Source: Calditrichaceae bacterium (GTDB lineage Bacteria > Calditrichota > Calditrichia > Calditrichales > Calditrichaceae). Taken from it: a stretch of 5,481 bases of DNA. Where the stretch lies: positions 1 to 5,481 of the forward strand of contig JAUXGF010000230.1 in assembly GCA_030622395.1 (NCBI GenBank). Reading direction: 5' to 3'. Positions 5,426 to 5,481 of the stretch are shown in pieces; the stretch's first letter is position 1, and each line of letters starts with the position of its first letter. The translations under genes and the position numbers were made by a program. Under the pieces are notes generated by a model. The model was not told where the DNA came from and did not search any database. It saw only the letters and a program-made list of their open reading frames with translations.

Positions 5426-5481
5426 AACAGGCTGTTGCAGAATACCCAAAATGTCATTTTCCCACGGGGACGCCTACGGCG
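5426..5481. repeat. Second, inverted copy of the palindromic repeat (truncated by window edge)
   Basis: Bases 5426-5459 are identical over 34 nt to the reverse complement of 2974-3007 (AACAGGCTGTTGCAG ... ATGTCATTT). After that the two copies diverge: here the sequence continues with CCCACGGGG and the small hairpin CGCC-TAC-GGCG up to the edge. The element therefore has a conserved outer arm and a variable centre. With the 2817-3108 element it brackets tkt in inverted orientation. Confidence 0.8.

Overview
The window looks like chromosomal DNA from an AT-rich bacterium, most plausibly of the Bacteroidota / Chlorobiota-Ignavibacteriota group. This is a moderate-confidence inference. It rests on the style of the transketolase, the very AT-rich spacers, and dispersed intergenic palindromes built around the string TGTCATTTCGA, which I associate with that group. 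No rRNA, tRNA or other phylogenetic marker is present to settle it.

Left part (1-2286), minus strand: two genes that both carry a PD-(D/E)XK nuclease signature. The upstream one (433-2286, 617 aa) is a complete, multi-segment protein of unrecognised family. It has two SAP/helix-extension-helix-like motifs and a C-terminal restriction-endonuclease-like domain. The downstream one (1-265) is the N-terminal 88 residues of a second nuclease-like protein that runs off the left edge. The 167-bp gap between them holds an imperfect palindrome whose core boxes resemble the right-hand half of an integron attC site. Together this looks like a small accessory, possibly defence-related, block. It is clearly poorer in G+C than the housekeeping gene to its right.

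Middle (2287-3160), 874 bp without a credible gene: an AT-rich leader for the 617-aa gene with a small hairpin, a C-depleted degenerate repeat (about 2605-2703), a 71-bp MITE-like inverted repeat (2716-2786), and a large nested inverted repeat (2817-3108). A plausible promoter and Shine-Dalgarno sequence for the next gene follow.

Right part (3161-5481), plus strand: an intact transketolase gene (tkt, 675 aa) with all expected thiamine-diphosphate and catalytic motifs. It is followed by more C-depleted and short tandem repeats and by a strong hairpin terminator (5278-5313). At the right edge a second, inverted and truncated copy of the 2849-3015 palindromic repeat appears, so transketolase sits between two copies of the same repeat family.

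The two sides share no evident function. Transketolase is central carbon metabolism (non-oxidative pentose phosphate pathway). The nuclease genes look like a variable insertion next to it, with the repeat-rich spacer as the boundary.
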